From NCBI RefSeq assembly GCF_014198605.1, contig NZ_JACIHU010000017.1: a stretch of DNA of 64,000 nt; one strand, 5' to 3'. Positions 1 through 7,935 of the stretch are shown here, one piece after another. Source of the DNA: Rhizobium etli_C. Lineage in GTDB: Bacteria; Pseudomonadota; Alphaproteobacteria; Rhizobiales; Rhizobiaceae. Numbering within the stretch: position 1 is the stretch's first letter; each line of letters starts with the position of its first letter. The notes below the pieces were generated by a model that was given only the letters and a program-made list of their open reading frames with translations, was not told where the DNA came from and made no database searches. Made by a program: the position numbers and the translations under genes.

Positions 1-136
1 AATTCATGGCGTTTTCGATGATGTTCTTGCTGTCGAACATCGCCGCGCCGCCAACGATCGGGTTCTTGGCGGCGGCAAAGGCGGCAGCGGAAAGGACGGT
101 GGCGAGCGCGAAACCGCGCACTAGGGACTTGATCAT
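1..136 (-). CDS. Fasciclin (FAS1) domain protein, N-terminal fragment
   Basis: The gene starts at 136 and runs off the left edge, so only about 45 residues are visible. They form a signal peptide (basic MIKSLVRG, then an Ala-rich hydrophobic stretch) followed by KNPIVGGAAMF and SKNIIENA, which match the start of small secreted bacterial fasciclin proteins. A GAGGAGAAA ribosome site lies just before the ATG. It is the third gene after an ECF sigma factor and its anti-sigma factor. FAS1 proteins act in adhesion or at the cell surface. The FAS1 fold itself is outside the window, so the family call rests on the N-terminus and the context. Confidence 0.72.
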   Translation of the reverse strand, partial: MIKSLVRGFALATVLSAAAFAAAKNPIVGGAAMFDSKNIIENAMN

Positions 137-263
137 GATTTTCTCCTCACCGGACACCATCCGCGGGGCTTTATGCCTGAGCGTCGTCCGGACATGTCGA
201 ACTACGGAGGTCCGCGCTGAAGAGTTTCAGACAGGAGAAAATGATTTTGCGGCCGGCGCCTGT

Positions 264-983
264 TTATGGCCGGTGCACCGTGCCGCTTGCGACGATCGGG
301 CCGGTCGCCTGTCCGGTCGGCGAGCCGCCGAAGGGTTCGAGGCTAACGGCAAGGGTTGCGCCATCCGTGACATGGTTGCGCAGTTCGGCGGGAATGACGA
401 GCTCACCGCTTTCGCCGGGCTGGAAGACGCCGAGCGATTTCGCCAAGCCGCTGCCCGGCACGAGCCAGAGTTCCAACGATTTCTCCTCCGGCTTGCCGGC
501 AGCGACCGGCACGATCTTCAGCCGGCCGCTTTGCAGCTCGTAGGACGCGCGGAGATTGATCGTGCTGTTTTGACCCGCAAGTTCGGCCACCAGCGGTGCC
601 GGCCCCTGCGGCTGCGGCACAACGCCGGAGGCGAAGATGATGGCGCTGACGGCCACGACGATGCAGGCGAAGGCCAGCGAGCGCCAGAAAACCGCAGAAT
701 TCCACAGTCCTTGCGAGAAGGATGCGGGCTTGCCGGCATCGCCGAACAGCCGGGACTCGATCTGCTTGAAGGTTTCGCGGTTCGGCGCGACGCCGTCATA
801 TTCGTCGTTGAAGGCGGAGAGATTGGCCTCCCAACGGCTGACGATCGCCGCAAATGTGCGATCGTGGCGCATGCGCTCCTCCACCACCCGGCGGTCCTGT
901 AGCGACAGGACGCCTAACACGTACTCGCCGGCGAGAACTTCGTCTCGGGAGCGGTCTCCCTTGCTTTTGTCGGGCGATGTCAT
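264..983 (-). CDS. RskA-type anti-sigma factor
   Basis: A 239-residue membrane protein that would hold the neighbouring ECF sigma factor inactive. The cytosolic N-terminal part (about 1-100) carries the anti-sigma segment (LAGEYVLGVLSL, then RWEANLSAFNDEYDGV). One membrane helix follows (about 135-155, LAFACIVVAVSAIIFASG), and then a periplasmic RskA-like domain with LELWLVPGSG and SLEPFGGSPTG. The ATG at 983 overlaps the sigma factor stop as ATGA. A GTG at 992 in the same frame is a less likely start. The overlap indicates translational coupling. What signal triggers release cannot be read from the sequence. Confidence 0.88.
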   Translation of the reverse strand: MTSPDKSKGDRSRDEVLAGEYVLGVLSLQDRRVVEERMRHDRTFAAIVSRWEANLSAFNDEYDGVAPNRETFKQIESRLFGDAGKPASFSQGLWNSAVFWRSLAFACIVVAVSAIIFASGVVPQPQGPAPLVAELAGQNSTINLRASYELQSGRLKIVPVAAGKPEEKSLELWLVPGSGLAKSLGVFQPGESGELVIPAELRNHVTDGATLAVSLEPFGGSPTGQATGPIVASGTVHRP

Positions 984-1516
984 TCCATGCACTCTCTCAG
1001 TTTCAAGAGGCTGCGTCTGAGCCAGGTCCGCATCGTGTTCAGCGGAACTCCGAACTGATCGGACAGTTCCTGATAGCTCAGCCCTTCGACATAAGCCCGT
1101 TTCACCGCGACCGCACGATCAGCTTCCAACTCTTCCATGCAGGTGTCAATCCGCCTTCCTTCATCCTTCGTCACTGTCTGCCTTTCCGGGTCGGGCGCGG
1201 AATCGGCAAGATCGTAAGCACTGTCGAGTTCGTCGGCGATGGGCTTGCGCGCGCGCAGCAGATCGATCGACCGGTTGCGGGCAATTGCCGAAAGCCAGGC
1301 CGAGGATGAGCCCGAGGCCGCCTGGAAGCTGCGGGCGCGTTGCCAGATGCTGATATAGACGTCCTGTAGCGCTTCCTCGGCTTGCCCGCGATCCTTCAAG
1401 ATACGCAGGCAGATTGCCAAAAGTTTCGGTGCGGTCTGGTTGTAGAGGGCAGTGAATGCCGTGCGGTCGCCGAGCGCGACGCGGCCGATCAGGTCCTTGA
1501 TCTCATCGCCTTGCAT
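980..1516 (-). CDS. ECF RNA polymerase sigma factor
   Basis: A 178-residue extracytoplasmic-function sigma factor. Region 2 is visible as FTALYNQTAPKLLAICLRIL and EEALQDVYISIWQRA, and region 4 as LEADRAVAVKRAYVEGLSY followed by the helix-turn-helix QFGVPLNTMRTWLRR. The frame is open back to 1663, but that would overlap argB. The ATG at 1516 is preceded by GAGGA at good spacing and the one at 1528 is weaker, so 1516 was chosen. It overlaps the anti-sigma gene by 4 bases. The sigma / RskA / FAS1 order resembles the mycobacterial SigK-RskA-MPT70/83 arrangement, which suggests that the FAS1 gene is a target. Confidence 0.9.
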   Translation of the reverse strand: MQGDEIKDLIGRVALGDRTAFTALYNQTAPKLLAICLRILKDRGQAEEALQDVYISIWQRARSFQAASGSSSAWLSAIARNRSIDLLRARKPIADELDSAYDLADSAPDPERQTVTKDEGRRIDTCMEELEADRAVAVKRAYVEGLSYQELSDQFGVPLNTMRTWLRRSLLKLRECME

Positions 1517-1661
1517 GCCGTTCCTCATATCGTGCCTGGGCCGTACGGCCGGGCCGAACGCTCGGTTTCCGTGCCACATACGAAAAACTATTGCGTTCTG
1601 GATTATTCCCTCTGTCGGAAAGTTGCGATAAAAGGCCGCGATCAAATCCTGCGGGGTCCCC

Positions 1662-2549
1662 ATGAACGAGTCAGAAAGCGAAATCCAGGCACGTCTTCTC
1701 GCCCAGGCGCTGCCCTTTATGCAGCGTTATGAAAACAAGACGATCGTCGTGAAATATGGCGGTCACGCCATGGGCAATCCCGAACTCGGCAAGGCCTTTG
1801 CCAGTGATATCGCGCTTCTGAAGCAGTCGGGCGTCAACCCGATCGTCGTTCATGGCGGCGGTCCGCAGATCGGCGCCATGCTAAACAAGATGGGCATCGA
1901 ATCGAAATTCGAGGGCGGGCTGCGCGTCACCGACCAGAAGACGGTCGAGATCGTCGAGATGGTGCTCGCCGGCTCGATCAACAAAGAAATCGTCGCGCTC
2001 ATCAACCAGACCGGCGAATGGGCGATCGGCCTTTGCGGCAAGGACGGCAACATGGTCTTCGCCGAAAAGGCGCGCAAGACCATCAAGGATCCGGATTCCA
2101 ACATCGAGCGCGTGCTCGATCTCGGTTTCGTCGGCGAGGTGGTCGAGGTTGACCGCACGCTGCTCGATCTGCTTGCCCGCTCCGAAATGATCCCGGTCAT
2201 CGCCCCGGTCGCCCCGGGCCGCGACGGCGCGACCTATAATATCAACGCCGACACGTTCGCCGGCGCCATTGCCGGGGCGCTGAACGCCACCCGCCTGCTG
2301 TTCCTGACCGACGTCCCCGGCGTTCTCGACAAGAACGGCCAGATGATCAAGGAGCTTTCCGTCGCCGAAGCGCGTGCGCTGATCGCCGACGGCACGATCT
2401 CCGGCGGCATGATCCCGAAGGTCGAGACCTGCATCGACGCGATCAAGGCCGGCGTCCAGGGCGTCGTCATCCTGAACGGCAAGACCGCCCACTCCGTGCT
2501 GCTCGAGATCTTCACCGAGCACGGCATTGGAACGCTGATCGTTCCCTGA
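1662..2549 (+). CDS. argB: Acetylglutamate kinase
   Basis: Phosphorylates N-acetyl-L-glutamate in the second step of arginine synthesis, in the cytosol. The 295 residues are full length for the family. The amino-acid-kinase fold is shown by KYGGHAMG (about 31-38), the VVHGGGPQIG glycine loop (about 62-71), NINADTFAGAIAGAL and GGMIPKVETC near the C-terminus. The N-terminal helix of about 25 residues before the kinase core resembles that of arginine-inhibited hexameric enzymes, so feedback control by arginine is likely (inference). The ATG at 1662 follows a GGGG ribosome site. The divergent sigma gene starts about 145 bases away. Confidence 0.97.
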   Translation: MNESESEIQARLLAQALPFMQRYENKTIVVKYGGHAMGNPELGKAFASDIALLKQSGVNPIVVHGGGPQIGAMLNKMGIESKFEGGLRVTDQKTVEIVEMVLAGSINKEIVALINQTGEWAIGLCGKDGNMVFAEKARKTIKDPDSNIERVLDLGFVGEVVEVDRTLLDLLARSEMIPVIAPVAPGRDGATYNINADTFAGAIAGALNATRLLFLTDVPGVLDKNGQMIKELSVAEARALIADGTISGGMIPKVETCIDAIKAGVQGVVILNGKTAHSVLLEIFTEHGIGTLIVP

Positions 2550-2556
2550 CCGAGGC

Positions 2557-2585
2557 TGCGCCCGGCAACGAAGGGCGCATTTTCT
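2557..2585 (+). terminator. Rho-independent terminator after argB
   Basis: Inverted repeat TGCGCCC (2557-2563) and GGGCGCA (2573-2579) with a 9-base loop, followed by TTTTCTT. It starts 8 bases after the argB stop codon. Confidence 0.75.
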
Positions 2586-2640
2586 TGTCGCGGGACTTTT
2601 CCTGATTTCTCCCAAGTCCGGAGATGCCTCGAATTCACAC

Positions 2641-3030
2641 TCAAGGCAATTCTTTCGCGCGGGCGCGCGCCTGGCTTTCCTTCTTGATCGGCCGACCGAC
2701 CGGGCAGACCTCCTGCACGAAGCCGTTGAGCGTATTGACGAGATTGTTCTCGATCAGGGAATAGTGGACGAACTGGCCCTGTTTTTCGCGTCTGATCAGG
2801 CCCGCAGTTTCCAGTATGGAAAGATGCTGCGAAACCGCCGGCTTGGACATGTTGAAACGGTCGGCGATCTCGCCGGCGGTCAGGCCGGATGCCGAGAGAT
2901 AGGCGAGGATCTTGCGCCGCGGCGCACTGGAAAGCGCGTGGAATACCCGCTGGGCGGCGCCGACAGAGCTGCCTTCTGAAGTCTCATCGAAAGTCTCGTC
3001 TTCCAAAGCTGGTCTCCGTGCCTGCGGCAA
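2641..3030 (-). CDS. ArsR-family winged-helix repressor
   Basis: A DNA-binding protein of 129 residues. The winged helix spans about residues 25-105: VFHALSSAPRRKILAYL, LTAGEIADRFNMSKPAVSQH as helix-turn-helix, and IRREKQGQFVHYSL as the wing. Only one cysteine (EVCPVG, near 110) is present, and the metal-binding ELCVCD motif of ArsR/SmtB is absent, so a non-metal signal is likely. The only in-frame start that fits appears to be TTG at 3030, so the exact N-terminus is uncertain. It is divergent from a desaturase gene across a very AT-rich palindromic region, which suggests it represses itself and the desaturase (inference). Confidence 0.87.
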   Translation of the reverse strand: MPQARRPALEDETFDETSEGSSVGAAQRVFHALSSAPRRKILAYLSASGLTAGEIADRFNMSKPAVSQHLSILETAGLIRREKQGQFVHYSLIENNLVNTLNGFVQEVCPVGRPIKKESQARARAKELP

Positions 3031-3049
3031 TCATCGCGTCGATCTGTCG

Positions 3050-3083
3050 AATAATTAAGCAATTAATGTATTGCTTAATTATT
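3050..3083. promoter_or_regulatory. Perfect AT-rich inverted repeat, putative ArsR operator
   Basis: Arms AATAATTAAGCAAT (3050-3063) and ATTGCTTAATTATT (3070-3083) are perfectly complementary across a 6-base spacer. The site lies 20 bases upstream of the repressor start and about 95 bases upstream of the desaturase start. Such a palindrome is typical of a dimeric winged-helix binding site. Its base composition is unlike the rest of the window. Confidence 0.7.
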
Positions 3084-3097
3084 TTCCTTGGTGCAAG

Positions 3098-3123
3098 ATA
3101 ATTAGGTAATTGCTTAATTAATG
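3098..3123. promoter_or_regulatory. Second AT-rich operator-like site before the desaturase
   Basis: The half-site ATTGCTTAATTA at 3109-3120 is identical to 3070-3081. It forms an imperfect palindrome with GATAATTAGGTAA to its left. With 3050-3083 this makes three close copies of the same 12-base half-site in the divergent promoter region. Confidence 0.6.
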
Positions 3124-3176
3124 AATTGCCGGGCGATGTTCAAGTGGAGAATGCGCCCGATGGGAAGGAGTTTGTC

Positions 3177-4115
3177 ATGAGCAGTATTTCCACCGGACGC
3201 ATGATCGATGTTAGCAGCGATCCCGTGAAGGGCAGAGTGGTCTGGATGCCGGCAAAGTCGGTCTGGATCTCTGCCATGACCCCGGTTGCCATTATCGGCG
3301 GGCCGCTGACCTTCACGTGGAGCGCCTTTGCCGTCTTTATCCTCCTGACCGCCATCACGATCTGCCTTGGTCATTCGGTCGGCATGCACCGGCTGCTGAT
3401 TCACCGTTCCTTCAGCGCTCCGATCTGGCTCGAGCATTTGCTCGTCTATCTCGGCACGCTGGTCGGCATGGCCGGTCCCTTCGGCATGATCTACGCCCAC
3501 GACATTCGCGACTGGGCGCAGCGGCAACGAGACTGCCATGACCTCTATGCCCATCGGCGATCGTTCTTCGTCGACGCCTTCTGGCAGATGCATTGCGCCG
3601 TGGCGCTCGACCGGCCGCCGCGCTTCGTCCTTGAAGAGCGTGAGCGGGGCGACCGCTTCTATCGCCTCCTGGAGGCGACATGGATGGCGCAGCAAATTCC
3701 CTTGGGACTCCTGCTCTTCACTCTCGGCGGGCTGCCGTGGCTGGTCTGGGGGATTGCCGTCAGGATCTCGGTGTCGCTGACCGGGCACTGGCTGGTCGGC
3801 CATTTCGCCCATCGCAACGGCCATCAAGGCTGGAGCGTCGATGACGTCGCAGTGCAGGGATATAATTTGCCGCGTTTCGGGCTGGTGACCTTCGGCGAGA
3901 GCTTCCACGGCAACCATCACGCCTTTCCGGAATCGGCCCGGCTCGGCATCGAGCCGGGACAGCTGGATCTCGGCTGGCATTTCATCCGGCTGCTGGCAGG
4001 GCTCGGCCTTGCTTCGGCGATCAAGCTCCCGCACACGATCGTGCCGAGGAAGGGCCTCAAGCGCATTGAAATCTCCGAAGAAGCTGGTGGGGCTCATCCT
4101 GTCGCACAGCATTGA
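3177..4115 (+). CDS. Membrane fatty acid desaturase (acyl-CoA desaturase-like)
   Basis: A 312-residue integral membrane di-iron enzyme, probably introducing double bonds into acyl chains. Histidine clusters are visible: HSVGMHRLLIHRSF (about 62-75), RDCHDLYAHRRSF (about 118-131) and SFHGNHHAFPESAR (about 241-254). Hydrophobic segments lie between them. The middle cluster differs from the HxxHH seen in classical acyl-CoA desaturases, so the substrate is uncertain. The ATG at 3177 has GGAAGGAG upstream. An in-frame ATG at 3126 lacks a ribosome site and lies beside the operator. Expression is probably controlled by the divergent ArsR protein, perhaps for membrane fluidity (inference). Confidence 0.85.
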   Translation: MSSISTGRMIDVSSDPVKGRVVWMPAKSVWISAMTPVAIIGGPLTFTWSAFAVFILLTAITICLGHSVGMHRLLIHRSFSAPIWLEHLLVYLGTLVGMAGPFGMIYAHDIRDWAQRQRDCHDLYAHRRSFFVDAFWQMHCAVALDRPPRFVLEERERGDRFYRLLEATWMAQQIPLGLLLFTLGGLPWLVWGIAVRISVSLTGHWLVGHFAHRNGHQGWSVDDVAVQGYNLPRFGLVTFGESFHGNHHAFPESARLGIEPGQLDLGWHFIRLLAGLGLASAIKLPHTIVPRKGLKRIEISEEAGGAHPVAQH

Positions 4116-4146
4116 GCGGTACCGCAGAATATAGCGCGGCGTTCAA

Positions 4147-4275
4147 GAGAGCCTCACCCTGAAGGGCCCCGAAGGGCGGGGGCGGGTGCGCTGGCGGTCG
4201 ATGCGTGCAAGGAGCGGTGCTGCCGCGTGTCCTTCGAGGCTTCGCCCTGCGGGCTACGCACCTCAGGATGAGGGA
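4147..4275. repeat. Intergenic palindromic repeat, copy A
   Basis: A block bounded by GAGCCTCACCCTGA on the left and CTCAGGATGAGGGA on the right, with inner TCCTTCGAGGC. The same block occurs in the opposite orientation at 32403-32548. It is a rhizobial intergenic mosaic (RIME-like) element. It fills most of the gap between the desaturase and lldD (4116-4489). No gene is visible in that gap. Confidence 0.75.
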
Positions 4276-4489
4276 GGTCGGAGAATGCCGCGCCGAAGCA
4301 CGGCCGGTGAGACGGCACAGCCTCTGCATGAGACACGTCGGAGGCCGCCGCAGATCATCGTCCGCCTGCAGACCCACCCAAGCAGCGATATCGTATCCAA
4401 CAGGTCGCAAATTGCACAATCAAGCCTTGGCAAGGTTTCGAATCGTGCTTTACGTTGCGGCCCGAAAACTTAACGGGTCGAGCAAACAG

Positions 4490-5638
4490 ATGCGCCTTAC
4501 AGACTGCTATAATTTTCACGATTTCCGGCGCATGGCCAAACGGCGGCTTCCCGGGCCGATCTTCGATTATATCGACGGTGCGGCCGATGACGAGGTGACC
4601 TATCGGCGCAATACCGCGGCCTTCGAGGCTTGCGATCTGGTGCCCAACGTTTTGCGCGGGGTGGCCGACATCGATATGTCGGTGACCGTCATGGGGCAGA
4701 AGCTGGCAATGCCGGTCTATTGCTCGCCGACGGCGCTGCAGCGGCTGTTTCACCATCAGGGGGAGCGGGCGGTCGCGGCGGCGGCGGCCAAACACGGCAC
4801 GATGTTCGGCGTTTCCTCGCTCGGCACGATCAGCCTGGAGGAAGCCCGCCAGATCAGCGCCGGACCGCAGGTCTATCAGTTCTACTTCCACAAGGACCGC
4901 GGCCTCAACCACGAGATGATGGCGCGGGCGAAAAATGCCGGCGTGCAGGCAATGATGCTGACGGTCGACAGCATTACCGGCGGCAACCGCGAGCGCGACA
5001 AGCGCACCGGTTTTGCCATTCCCTTCAAGCTCAATCTTGCCGGCATGACCCAGTTCGCCATCAAGCCCTCCTGGGCGATCGACTGGCTGACGCATGAGCG
5101 CTTCGCCCTGCCGCAGCTCGAAAACCACGTCAAGATGGATGGCGGGGCGCTGTCGATCAGCCGCTACTTCACCGAAATGCTGGATCCCTCGATGTCGTGG
5201 GACGACGTGGCGGAGATGGTGCGCGCCTGGGGCGGGCATTTCTGCCTGAAGGGCATCATGTCGGTCGAAGACGCCAAACGCGCGGTCGAAATCGGCTGCA
5301 CCGGCATCGTGCTGTCCAATCATGGCGGACGCCAGCTCGACGGCTCGCGCAGCGCCTTCGATCAGCTCGCCGAGATCGTCGATGCCGTCGGCGACCGGAT
5401 CGACGTGATGATGGATGGCGGCGTGCAACGGGGCACGCATGTCCTCAAGGCCTTGTCGCTGGGGGCGAAGGCCGTCGGGCTCGGCCGCTACTATCTCTTC
5501 CCGCTTGCCGCGGCCGGACGGCCCGGCGTCGAACGGGCGCTGGAGACGATGCGCACCGAGATCGAACGCGGCATGAAGCTGATGGGCTGCACCTCGGTCG
5601 ACCAGCTGACGCGGAGCAATCTGCGCTTCCGTTCCTGA
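4490..5638 (+). CDS. lldD: FMN-dependent L-lactate dehydrogenase (alpha-hydroxy acid oxidase family)
   Basis: Oxidises L-lactate to pyruvate and passes electrons to the respiratory chain. The 382 residues are normal length. FMN-family signatures are LPGPIFDYIDGAADDE near the N-terminus, the PVYCSPTALQRLFHHQGE loop, and the catalytic SNHGGRQLDGS (about 277-287), where the histidine abstracts the substrate proton. FMN phosphate binding is seen at VMMDGGVQRG and GLGRYYLF. The frame stays open upstream through the repeat to 4205, but homology begins at MRLTDCYNFHDF (4490). Other 2-hydroxy acids are possible substrates. No operon partner is seen. Confidence 0.9.
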   Translation: MRLTDCYNFHDFRRMAKRRLPGPIFDYIDGAADDEVTYRRNTAAFEACDLVPNVLRGVADIDMSVTVMGQKLAMPVYCSPTALQRLFHHQGERAVAAAAAKHGTMFGVSSLGTISLEEARQISAGPQVYQFYFHKDRGLNHEMMARAKNAGVQAMMLTVDSITGGNRERDKRTGFAIPFKLNLAGMTQFAIKPSWAIDWLTHERFALPQLENHVKMDGGALSISRYFTEMLDPSMSWDDVAEMVRAWGGHFCLKGIMSVEDAKRAVEIGCTGIVLSNHGGRQLDGSRSAFDQLAEIVDAVGDRIDVMMDGGVQRGTHVLKALSLGAKAVGLGRYYLFPLAAAGRPGVERALETMRTEIERGMKLMGCTSVDQLTRSNLRFRS

Positions 5639-5697
5639 GCGAACGGGATGTCGGTTTCGGGCCGCAGCCTTTCATGCGGATGCGGCCCGCAAAGATC

Positions 5698-6468
5698 TCA
5701 GAGCAGGCTGTAAATCGCCGCCGCCTCCTGTTTCAGCTTGTCCATCATCGACCGGTAAGGCCCTGGCCCATAGCTGATGCGGCCGACGCCGAGCCGTGCC
5801 AGCGTTTTCACATCGGGGGCGCCCGCCCGCATCATGACATTGACCGGCAGCGACGATGCCGCGCAGATCTTTTCGATCAGATGCGGATCGATCAGGCCGG
5901 GCACGAAGAAGCCGTTGCCGCCGGCCGCCGCATAGGCCCTGCCCCGCTCGATCGCCTCGTCCACCAGATCGGCATGTTTTGCAAGATCGCTCTCGGCCAG
6001 GAAGAGGTCGGTGCGGGCGTTGATGAAGAAGGGGGTGTCCTTGCCGTCGGCCATGGCGCGAATGGCGCGGATGCGAGCCGCCTGGCTCTCGACGGGGTAG
6101 AGCCCCTCGCCGGCAACGACCCGATCTTCGAAATTGATGCCGACGGCGCCGACCTCGACCAGCCTGGCGACGTTGGCGGCGGCACCGGCCGGCTCGGCCG
6201 AATAGGCGCCTTCGAAATCGACCGAAAGCGGCAGGTCGACGAAATCAACGATGGATTTCGCCGTCTCGACGAGTACCGACATTGGCAGCTTCTCGCCATC
6301 GGCAAAACCGTGGGCCGCGGCGACCGACCAGCTTCCGGTCGCCAACGCCTTGGCGCCGGCTTCCGCTACCGCCTTCGCCGTGCCGGCATCCCAGATATTG
6401 TAAAGTACGATCGGATTGCCCTTCTGGTGAAGCGCGCCGAATGCTCGGGCCTTTTCAGTCTGGTTCAT
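5698..6468 (-). CDS. Isocitrate lyase / PEP mutase family protein
   Basis: A 256-residue TIM-barrel protein of the PEP mutase / isocitrate lyase superfamily. Visible features are LYNIWDAGTAKAVAEAG at the N-terminus, the metal-binding region LSVDFEGAYS, GINFEDRV and FINARTDLFL. It lacks the KKCGH motif of isocitrate lyase, so it is more likely a carboxy-lyase or phosphonomutase-like enzyme whose substrate cannot be named. Its start overlaps the ada stop by 4 bases (ATGA), so the two are co-translated. The chemical link to alkylation repair is not obvious. Confidence 0.8.
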   Translation of the reverse strand: MNQTEKARAFGALHQKGNPIVLYNIWDAGTAKAVAEAGAKALATGSWSVAAAHGFADGEKLPMSVLVETAKSIVDFVDLPLSVDFEGAYSAEPAGAAANVARLVEVGAVGINFEDRVVAGEGLYPVESQAARIRAIRAMADGKDTPFFINARTDLFLAESDLAKHADLVDEAIERGRAYAAAGGNGFFVPGLIDPHLIEKICAASSLPVNVMMRAGAPDVKTLARLGVGRISYGPGPYRSMMDKLKQEAAAIYSLL

Positions 6469-7553
6469 GCTGTCTCCTCCATCTTTGCCTGTGTGTTGAT
6501 CTTTTCTTCATGGCGCAGCAGCCATTGCTTGCGCCAGAGCCCGCCGCCGTAGCCGGTCAGCGACCCGTCCGAGCCGAGGACACGATGGCAGGGCACGATG
6601 ATGGCCAGCTGGTTGGCGCCATTGGCGCGGCCGACGGCCCGGACCACCTCAGGCCTTTGCATCTCCCTGGCGAGATCGCCATAGGCGCGCGTCTGACCGA
6701 TTGGAATCTCCATCAGCTTTGCCCAAACATGTTTTTCGAAAGGCGTGCCGCCGAGCGCCAACGGCGTCCCGAAGACGCTGATCCGGCCCTCGAAATAATC
6801 CCGGATCTCCGCCTCGACCTGATCGATGACAGAGGTGCGGCCGATCGCGACCGAGGAGAGGACGCGTTTCTGCAGCGCTTCGAGCTCGGCCGGCAGCGCC
6901 TTGCGATCGTGAAATTCGAGAAGATGCAGATGCGTCTTGTCGGCAATGGCGATCATCGGTCCGAGCGGCGTGTCGAACCAATCGGCAAAGAGCAGTTCGC
7001 GGTTCTGCGAAAGTGCCGGTGCCTTGCCGACGAGCCGCTGGAAAGCCGAGCGAAAGCCGCTCGGAGAACCGTATCCGGCGTCGATCTGCGCATCGATGAC
7101 ACGTGCCCCGTCCGCCAGTTGGCGGGCCGCCTCGCCGATCCTGATGTAACGGACGATGTCGTGGAAGGTCATGCCGAGCGCCCGTTTGAAGGCGCGGCGC
7201 ACGGTCGAGGGATCGTGGCCGCGGCGCACGAGCTCGTCCTCGCTCCAGCGGACCTCCGGCTCGGCCTCTAGCCGGGCGAGCAGGGTATCGACGATCGGCT
7301 CCCGGCCCGGCTGCTCCAGCGGCCTGCAGCGCCGGCAGGGACGAAAGCCGGAATGCATGCAGGCGGCGATCGTCTCGAAGAACAGGGTGTTTTCCCGCTT
7401 CGGCTTGCGCGCCGGGCAGGTCAGACGGCAGAAGACGCCTGTCGTCTTCACGCAGACATAGGCCTGACCCTCGTAATCGGCGTTGCGCGCGATCAAGGCG
7501 TCATAAAGCGTATCATCGTCGGGGCGTTCGAACAGCATGTCCGCTTCTAGCAT
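6465..7553 (-). CDS. ada: Ada: methylphosphotriester sensor, AraC activator and O6-alkylguanine methyltransferase
   Basis: Repairs alkylated DNA and activates the adaptive response. The 362 residues show all three parts: the zinc/AdaA domain (about 1-85) with cysteines in VFCRLTCPARKP and FRPCRRCRP; an AraC helix-turn-helix domain (about 95-185) with GMTFHDIVRYIRIG; and the methyltransferase domain with GRANGANQLAIIVPCHRV, where the PCHR cysteine (about 320) accepts the alkyl group. It starts at 7553, or at an in-frame ATG five residues later (7538). The downstream PEP-mutase-family gene overlaps by 4 bases. Confidence 0.94.
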   Translation of the reverse strand: MLEADMLFERPDDDTLYDALIARNADYEGQAYVCVKTTGVFCRLTCPARKPKRENTLFFETIAACMHSGFRPCRRCRPLEQPGREPIVDTLLARLEAEPEVRWSEDELVRRGHDPSTVRRAFKRALGMTFHDIVRYIRIGEAARQLADGARVIDAQIDAGYGSPSGFRSAFQRLVGKAPALSQNRELLFADWFDTPLGPMIAIADKTHLHLLEFHDRKALPAELEALQKRVLSSVAIGRTSVIDQVEAEIRDYFEGRISVFGTPLALGGTPFEKHVWAKLMEIPIGQTRAYGDLAREMQRPEVVRAVGRANGANQLAIIVPCHRVLGSDGSLTGYGGGLWRKQWLLRHEEKINTQAKMEETA

Positions 7554-7935
7554 CCCGCGCCTGCCGCGTCCGCCGAAAATCGGGCGTCTATTTTAAAGAC
7601 TTATTCCGTTCGCGCAGGGATACCCCTAATTGTACACGAACGATCCCTGAATTGAGATCGCAGGAAACAGAGGCTCAACCATTGGCAGCAACTAGCGCCC
7701 GCATAATGCAACGCTGAGGACTGCGCGTCGGTTCACTAGATGTTTAGTCCCCGACATTTGATGGTGCAGTATTTTCCTTGACATGGAGAGAAGCACTATG
7801 GCCAGTTTGTCCACAGGAGCGCCACGATGACAGGGGGCGGCGACGTCCATCGTGATATCCTTTTAACCCCTTCGCGATGCGAAAGAGCCGTTCCAATTTC
7901 CGTTTGTTTTTCTCGATCAGTTGCCAGGGGGTACA
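7554..7935. other. Gene-free stretch before the DUF805 gene
   Basis: About 380 bases between ada and the DUF805 gene, richer in A+T than its surroundings. It should contain the ada promoter on the minus strand and that of the DUF805 gene on the plus strand. A short open frame from 7827 has no recognisable product. No clear promoter pair or repeat was found. Confidence 0.5.

Noticed and set aside
4205..4489. In-frame N-terminal extension of lldD
   Set aside because: It is encoded by the intergenic repeat and is absent from the family pattern, which begins at MRLTDCYNFHDF.
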